From NCBI GenBank assembly GCA_021730825.1, contig JAKFYO010000057.1, positions 1 through 11,825 of the forward strand: a stretch of DNA of 11,825 bases. The letters are read 5' to 3'. The notes under the pieces are model-generated. The model ran no database searches. It saw only the letters and a program-made list of their open reading frames with translations, and was not told where the DNA came from. The translations under genes and the position numbers were made by a program. Within the stretch, counting starts at the first letter, position 1, and every line of letters starts with the position of its first letter. This stretch comes from Hyphomicrobiales bacterium (GTDB lineage: Bacteria; Pseudomonadota; Alphaproteobacteria; Rhizobiales; Xanthobacteraceae). Positions 10,410 through 11,825 of this stretch are shown here, in pieces.

Positions 10410-11789
10410 ATGGGTATCTTCGGTGCAATGACGACCGCGGTCGGTGGCCTGCAAGCGCAGTCCTTCGCGCTCGAAAACATCTCGGGCAACATCGCGAACT
10501 CGCAGACGACCGGCTTCAAGCGGGTCGATACGAGCTTCGCCGACATGGTCGCAAGCTCCAGCGCCAAGCGCCAGACCGCAGGCGGCGTTACCGCACTCTC
10601 CCGCCAGACCAACAACGTGCAGGGCGACATTCAGACCGCCGGCGTCGATACCTTCATGGCAATTAAGGGCGACGGGTACTTCGTCGTTCAGAAGCCCACG
10701 GCTTTCCCCGACGGCGTGCCGACCTTCGTCGGCGTCGATCTCTACACGCGCCGCGGCGATTTCGAACTCGACAGGAACGGTTACCTCGTCAACGGGTCCG
10801 GCTATTACCTGAAGGCGCTTGAAGTCGATGCTGTCACCGGCAATACGGTCGGCTCGGTCCCGGAAGTACTGCAATTCACCAACGACTTTTTGCCATCGCA
10901 GACAACCACGATCATCGACTACCGCGCGAACCTCGCGAGCCTTCCGCGCACGCAGGCTTATCTGAACGCGCCCGATACCCCGGACAGCGAATTGATCAAC
11001 CCAGCCGCGTTCGGTGTGAACCCGCTCGATGCGGGTACCGGCACCGTACTCGGCGCGGGTGTCAGCACGTTCCTCGAGCAGTCGATCGCAGGCGGTGCCA
11101 TCACCGTCTATGACGCGCTCGGTAACGAAATGAACGTGCAGTTGCGCTGGGCGAAGACCGACTCGGCGGCGACCGGCGGCACCGATACCTGGGAACTGTT
11201 CTATCTCGAAAATTCCAACGCAGGTGCTGCACAGGTCGCATGGCGCAACGCCGGCCAGGTCTATGCATTCAACGCAAGCGGCATCCTGACGCCGAACATT
11301 CCGCAGGTCACGATCACCGGCCTCTCGATCGACGGTGTCGTCATCGGCGACGTGATCCTTTCGCATGGTTCTTCGGGTGTCACGCAATTCGCCGACGCGA
11401 ACGGTGTTGCGAAAGTAAATCTGCTGAACCAGAACGGCTACGCCGCCGGCGAACTGCAATCGATCTCGGTAAGCGACCGGGGCCGCATTGTCGCGAGCTA
11501 TTCCAACGGCCGCTCCATCGACATCGCGGAAATTCCGCTCGCGAGCTTCCTCGGAGACAACCAGTTGAAGCGGCTGGATGGCGGCGCATTCGAAGCGACG
11601 TCGGAATCGGGTCCTGCGATCTACGGCGCGTCCGGTTCGATCATCGGCAAGTCGCTCGAAGGCTCGAACACCGACATCGCGGACGAATTCACGAAGCTGA
11701 TCGTGACGCAGCAGGCTTATGCGGCGAATACACGCATCGTGACCACCGCGGACCAGATGCTGCAAGAAACAATCAATATGATCCGCTGA
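10410..11789 (+). CDS. flgE: Flagellar hook protein FlgE, 459 aa
   Basis: ATG 10410 has GGAGGAG close upstream and gives the expected N-terminus MGIFGAMTTAVGGLQAQSFALENISGNIANSQTTGFKR's pattern, i.e. the rod/hook D0 motif at residues 7-38 (written here only as NISGNIANSQTTGFKR, 23-38). The middle includes TRRGDFELDRNGYLVNGSGYYLKALEV, typical of FlgE/F/G proteins, and a hook D2-like beta region. The last 45 residues (NTDIADEFTKLIVTQQAYAANT...) are the C-terminal D0 coiled-coil motif. About 460 residues suits FlgE better than FlgF/FlgG (about 260). It polymerises into the hook joining rod and filament and is exported by the flagellar type III system. A likely flgK follows 22 bases later, as in Rhizobiales. 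Confidence 0.94.
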   Translation: MGIFGAMTTAVGGLQAQSFALENISGNIANSQTTGFKRVDTSFADMVASSSAKRQTAGGVTALSRQTNNVQGDIQTAGVDTFMAIKGDGYFVVQKPTAFPDGVPTFVGVDLYTRRGDFELDRNGYLVNGSGYYLKALEVDAVTGNTVGSVPEVLQFTNDFLPSQTTTIIDYRANLASLPRTQAYLNAPDTPDSELINPAAFGVNPLDAGTGTVLGAGVSTFLEQSIAGGAITVYDALGNEMNVQLRWAKTDSAATGGTDTWELFYLENSNAGAAQVAWRNAGQVYAFNASGILTPNIPQVTITGLSIDGVVIGDVILSHGSSGVTQFADANGVAKVNLLNQNGYAAGELQSISVSDRGRIVASYSNGRSIDIAEIPLASFLGDNQLKRLDGGAFEATSESGPAIYGASGSIIGKSLEGSNTDIADEFTKLIVTQQAYAANTRIVTTADQMLQETINMIR

Positions 11790-11811
11790 GGCGGGCGAAG
11801 GCGAGTAAGCT

Positions 11812-11825
11812 ATGGGGCTGACCAC
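11812..11825 (+). CDS. flgK: Start of probable flgK (hook-filament junction), cut by window edge
   Basis: ATG 11812 (MGLT...) follows the flgE stop by 22 bases; a purine-rich GCGAAGGCGAG lies before it. Only the first codons are seen. The gene name rests on the common flgE-flgK order in Rhizobiales, where FlgK often starts MGLTTALN-like, so it is an inference. Confidence 0.4.

Noticed and set aside
10320..11825. A 501-codon open frame on the minus strand opposite flgE
   Set aside because: It is the mirror of a well-supported flgE, has no ribosome site or family motif, and its Arg/Val/Asp-rich composition is typical of antisense frames in GC-rich coding DNA.

Overview
The window looks like chromosomal DNA of an alphaproteobacterium of the order Hyphomicrobiales, close to the Bradyrhizobium/Rhodopseudomonas/Afipia group. 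The reasons are moderately high GC, a Caulobacter-type FlgE hook gene with a sigma-54-like promoter, GGAAC-N16-CGTT (EcfG-type) promoters, and several families typical of that group (a FYDLN zinc head, a MoxR ATPase, a SixA-like phosphatase). The species assignment is an inference from content; no rRNA or tRNA is present.

Region 1 (1-6138) is unusual. I count 22 supported genes in about 6.1 kb, none longer than 88 codons, plus one weak candidate. Many fall below normal gene-calling cut-offs and were read directly from the sequence. They include: small exported proteins with Sec signal peptides, three of them resembling each other; six short proteins with two zinc-binding Cys (or Cys/His) pairs, two of them clear paralogues; a cold-shock protein; a ribbon-helix-helix protein; three small membrane proteins; and other conserved-looking but unrecognised microproteins. 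They are arranged in short operons (1783 to 1101 and 3477 to 2940, both leftward) with overlapping start/stop codons, and in convergent pairs that share a CTAG stop. Strong hairpin terminators separate the units. There is no integrase, transposase or phage structural gene, so I read this as a cluster of short cellular genes, not an obvious prophage.

Region 2 (6139-7725) holds a gene-poor stretch of about 390 bases. It is followed by a leftward gene for a Tat-exported metallo-beta-lactamase-fold hydrolase resembling methyl parathion hydrolase.

Region 3 (7726-10147) has a secreted Tyr/Arg-rich protein with a strong terminator, then a two-TM membrane protein whose start codon lies inside a perfect 12-bp inverted repeat. 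That gene converges on a SixA-like histidine phosphatase gene, which is preceded by a MoxR-type AAA+ ATPase gene in the same direction.

Region 4 (10148-11825) carries the flagellar hook gene flgE. A good sigma-54 promoter match lies upstream of it, with a GC-rich palindrome roughly 100 bp further upstream where an activator such as FlbD could bind. The first codons of a likely flgK follow.

The strongest candidates for new biology are the small-gene cluster itself, the repeated family of tiny exported proteins with the C-terminal motif GGASxGYN...FDxIK, the set of zinc-ribbon microproteins, and two hairpins positioned to mask translation starts (5042-5063 and 8130-8161).
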